NCBI GenBank assembly: GCA_945862465.1
Contig: CAMAYO010000002.1
Span: 31,028 to 95,027 of the forward strand
Direction of reading: 5' to 3'
DNA: 64,000 nucleotides
Source of the DNA: Pseudorhodobacter antarcticus
Lineage (GTDB): Bacteria; Pseudomonadota; Alphaproteobacteria; Rhodobacterales; Rhodobacteraceae
Positions 61,933 through 64,000 of this stretch are shown one piece after another (positions within the stretch are counted from its first letter, which is position 1; the number at the start of each line of letters is the position of its first letter). The translations under genes and the position numbers were made by a program. The notes under the pieces are model-generated. The model was not told the origin of the DNA. It did not search any database and saw nothing but the letters and a program-made list of their open reading frames with translations.

Positions 61933-64000
61933 GCACCCGTTTGTCCAAAGGCGGTCGTTTGATCGACCGCGCTCAGGCTGTGGAATTCACCTTCAATGGC
62001 AGGCGTTTGCAGGGGTTTGCGGGCGATACGCTGGCGGCATCTTTGCTGGCCAATGACCAGATGCTGATGGGGCGCAGCTTTAAATATCACCGAGCGCGCG
62101 GTGCTGTGGCTTCGGGGGCCGAAGAGCCGAACGCCTTGGTCAATCTAGGGCGCGGTGCGTTCTTGGAGCCGAACCAACGGGCGACCACGACCGAAACCTT
62201 TGACGGTTTGGAAGCGCAAAGCCAGAACCATTGGCCCAGCCTAGAGATGGATATTGGCGTTGTGAACAACGCTTTGGCGCGGTTCTTGCCGGGCGGGTTT
62301 TACTACAAAACCTTCATCCATCCGCGGGCTGCGTGGAAACATGTGTTCGAACCGATCATCCGCAAAGCTGCGGGCCTTGGCCCTGCGCCCAAGGAAATGG
62401 ACGGCGACCGCTATGAGCAGGCCTATGCGTTCTGCGACGTTTTGGTTGCGGGCGGCGGGATTGCGGGTTTGCAAGCCGCCCTCGCAGCCGCCGCAGGTGG
62501 TGCGCGGGTTATGGTGCTGGAACAAACACCGTTCTGGGGCGGTCGTGCGCCGGTGGACGGCGATGTGATCGATGGGATGGCCGCTGATATTTGGGTGAAG
62601 AACACTGTGCAAGCTCTTGAAGCTATGCCGAATGTTACCTTGCGCACCCGCTGTATGGTGGCTGGGGTTTATGACCACGGCTATGTGCTGGCCGAAGACC
62701 GCGTGGCAGATCACACCCCCGGCGATGGTCGCCCGAAAAAACGCCTGTGGCGCATTCGGGCCAAGCGGATTGTGGCGGCAACTGGCGCGTTGGAACGCCC
62801 GTTGTCCTTTGCGGGCAATGATGTGCCCGGTGTTATGCTCGCCTCGGCGGTTCGTGATTATGTGGTGAACTGGGCTGTGTCGCCCGGGGATCGCACTGTG
62901 ATTGTGACCAACAATGATGACGCCTACCGCACGGCGATTGCGTTGAAACAGGCGGGGCTGTCTGTGCCCTGCATCGTGGATGCGCGCGCTGAGGCCAACG
63001 GGCCGCTGCCCACGCAAGCGCGGGCTTTGGGCATACGGGTCGAAACCGGCAAGGGCATCGCCAAGGTCAAGGGCACCAAGCGTGTCACGGGTGTGACCTT
63101 GTGCATGCAAGCCGGCGAAGGGGCGGGTCTGGAAGACATCGCCTGCGATGCCGTCGCCATGTCGGGCGGCTGGTCGCCCGTGGTGCATTTGTGGAGCCAT
63201 TGTGGCGGCAAGCTGACGTGGGATGATGCTCACGCCATGTTCCGCCCCGATGCCACCCGCCCGCCGATCAGCCATGACGGCTTGGCGATGGTCTATCCCG
63301 CAGGGGCTGCCAATGGCGCGCTGAAAGCGGCAGAGGCTTTGGTGGATGCAGCCCTTGCGGGCGCGAGTGCTGCAGGTGCGAACCCCATCGCTGCGGCGCA
63401 AGCTGAAGGGCGTGAGGAAGCGCCGCTGGAACCCGTCTGGATCATGCCGCAGGGCGCCAGCTACAAGCTGCGCGCCAAGATGTGGCTCGATTATCAGAAC
63501 GATGTGAAAGTCTCTGACGTGCAGCTTGCCGCGCGCGAAGGCTACGAGTCCGTCGAACATACCAAGCGGTACACCACGCTTGGCATGGCCACTGACCAAG
63601 GCAAACTGTCCAACATCAACGGGCTGGCCGTGCTGGCAGGGGCGCTTAACACCGATATCCCCAATGTCGGCACCACCACCTTCCGCCCGCCCTATACGCC
63701 CGTGACCTTGGGCGCTTTGGCCGGTGAAGCGCGGGGCGAGATTTTCCAGCCTTTGCGCCGCTCGCCAATCCACGCTTGGAACGAACAGGCCAACGCCTAT
63801 TTCGAACCTGTCGGCCTGTGGCGCAGGCCCTATTGCTTCCCGCGCGGCGGAGAAAACCACGCCCAAGCGATTGAGCGTGAGATTTTGAACACCCGCAACG
63901 GGGTGGGGATGCTGGATGCGTCAACCCTTGGCAAGCTGATCGTCAAAGGGCCCGATGCGGGGCGGTTCTTGGATATGATGTACACCAACGTCATGTCGAA
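61929..64000 (+). CDS. soxA: sarcosine oxidase alpha subunit, 3' end beyond window
   Basis: The first 690 codons of the large alpha subunit (about 1000 residues in the family) are present, and the frame is open at the right edge. An N-terminal ferredoxin-like region (1-95) includes RSFKYHRARGAVASGAEEPN. An NAD-binding Rossmann region has LVAGGGIAGLQAAL near 171-184. The start of the aminomethyltransferase-like C-terminal domain is visible near the edge (GEIFQPLRRSPIHAWNEQ, FEPVGLWRRPYCF). It binds tetrahydrofolate and NAD in known enzymes. soxG is expected just outside. Confidence 0.95.
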   Translation, partial: MSTRLSKGGRLIDRAQAVEFTFNGRRLQGFAGDTLAASLLANDQMLMGRSFKYHRARGAVASGAEEPNALVNLGRGAFLEPNQRATTTETFDGLEAQSQNHWPSLEMDIGVVNNALARFLPGGFYYKTFIHPRAAWKHVFEPIIRKAAGLGPAPKEMDGDRYEQAYAFCDVLVAGGGIAGLQAALAAAAGGARVMVLEQTPFWGGRAPVDGDVIDGMAADIWVKNTVQALEAMPNVTLRTRCMVAGVYDHGYVLAEDRVADHTPGDGRPKKRLWRIRAKRIVAATGALERPLSFAGNDVPGVMLASAVRDYVVNWAVSPGDRTVIVTNNDDAYRTAIALKQAGLSVPCIVDARAEANGPLPTQARALGIRVETGKGIAKVKGTKRVTGVTLCMQAGEGAGLEDIACDAVAMSGGWSPVVHLWSHCGGKLTWDDAHAMFRPDATRPPISHDGLAMVYPAGAANGALKAAEALVDAALAGASAAGANPIAAAQAEGREEAPLEPVWIMPQGASYKLRAKMWLDYQNDVKVSDVQLAAREGYESVEHTKRYTTLGMATDQGKLSNINGLAVLAGALNTDIPNVGTTTFRPPYTPVTLGALAGEARGEIFQPLRRSPIHAWNEQANAYFEPVGLWRRPYCFPRGGENHAQAIEREILNTRNGVGMLDASTLGKLIVKGPDAGRFLDMMYTNVMS

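Noticed and set aside
62241..63866. Minus-strand open frame of 541 codons opposite soxA
   Set aside because: Antisense shadow of soxA, with composition typical of such frames and no domain signature.
1..64000. CRISPR arrays, tRNA or rRNA genes, insertion sequences
   Set aside because: I looked through the gaps between genes and saw no regularly spaced repeats, cloverleaf with a 3' acceptor, rRNA segments or transposase frames.

Overview
The window is a chromosomal segment of an alphaproteobacterium of the order Rhodobacterales (Rhodobacter/Roseobacter relatives). The evidence is the tail end of an RcGTA-type gene transfer agent cluster, a pyruvate dehydrogenase locus with a lipoyl domain on the E1-beta subunit, the pyrH-frr-uppS-cdsA-dxr-rseP-bamA-skp-fabZ-lpxA-lpxI-lpxB cluster with LpxI instead of LpxH, DUF4167 and DUF1289 proteins, high GC, and short intergenic repeats that I recognise from this family. 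No rRNA, tRNA, insertion sequence, integrase or CRISPR array was seen.

Layout. 1-6787 (+): last seven genes of the gene transfer agent (tail chaperones, tape measure, distal tail, hub, peptidase, tail-tip megatron). 6854-7663: cysE. 7729-11380 (-): pdhA-pdhB-pdhC. 11527-13632: ftsB-like gene, class I aldolase and a divergent XRE-cupin regulator. 13659-18546: entericidin lipoprotein, orphan YejA-like binding protein, a candidate small RNA, 3-hydroxybutyrate dehydrogenase, and the pseudouridine-catabolism pair psuG/psuK-like kinase. 18809-20575 (+): rpsB-tsf. 20628-25004 (-): P450 coupled to a DMT exporter, tpiA, an A-type Fe-S carrier, a SufT-like protein and ssb. 25249: lytic transglycosylase. 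25849-33108 (-): peptide-type ABC transporter with a Tat-exported binding protein and an AraC regulator. 33245: miaA. 34236-46363 (+): the envelope biogenesis cluster. 46417-49767: a degenerate SDR, then a polyamine pair (class III aminotransferase and agmatinase). 49764-58105: DUF1499, prfA-prmC, DUF4167, rsmA and ProX-like (both -), glnE and a small unknown gene. 58110-60033 (-): ccmI-ruvX-DUF1289. 60264-64000 (+): soxB-soxD-soxA, the last gene cut by the window edge.

Most genes are housekeeping and sit in tight operons with 4-base ATGA overlaps. The most interesting items are outside plain gene calls. A perfect G7 slippery heptamer at 78-84 could fuse the two gene transfer agent tail chaperones by -1 frameshifting, as in lambda G/GT. 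A compact promoter-hairpin-terminator unit at 15690-15800 looks like an unannotated small RNA. An SDR at 46417 lacks both catalytic Tyr and Lys. A terminator between the Tat-exported binding protein and its permeases probably sets transporter stoichiometry. Several inverted repeats sit upstream of metabolic operons. I did not find a convincing wholly new multi-gene system.
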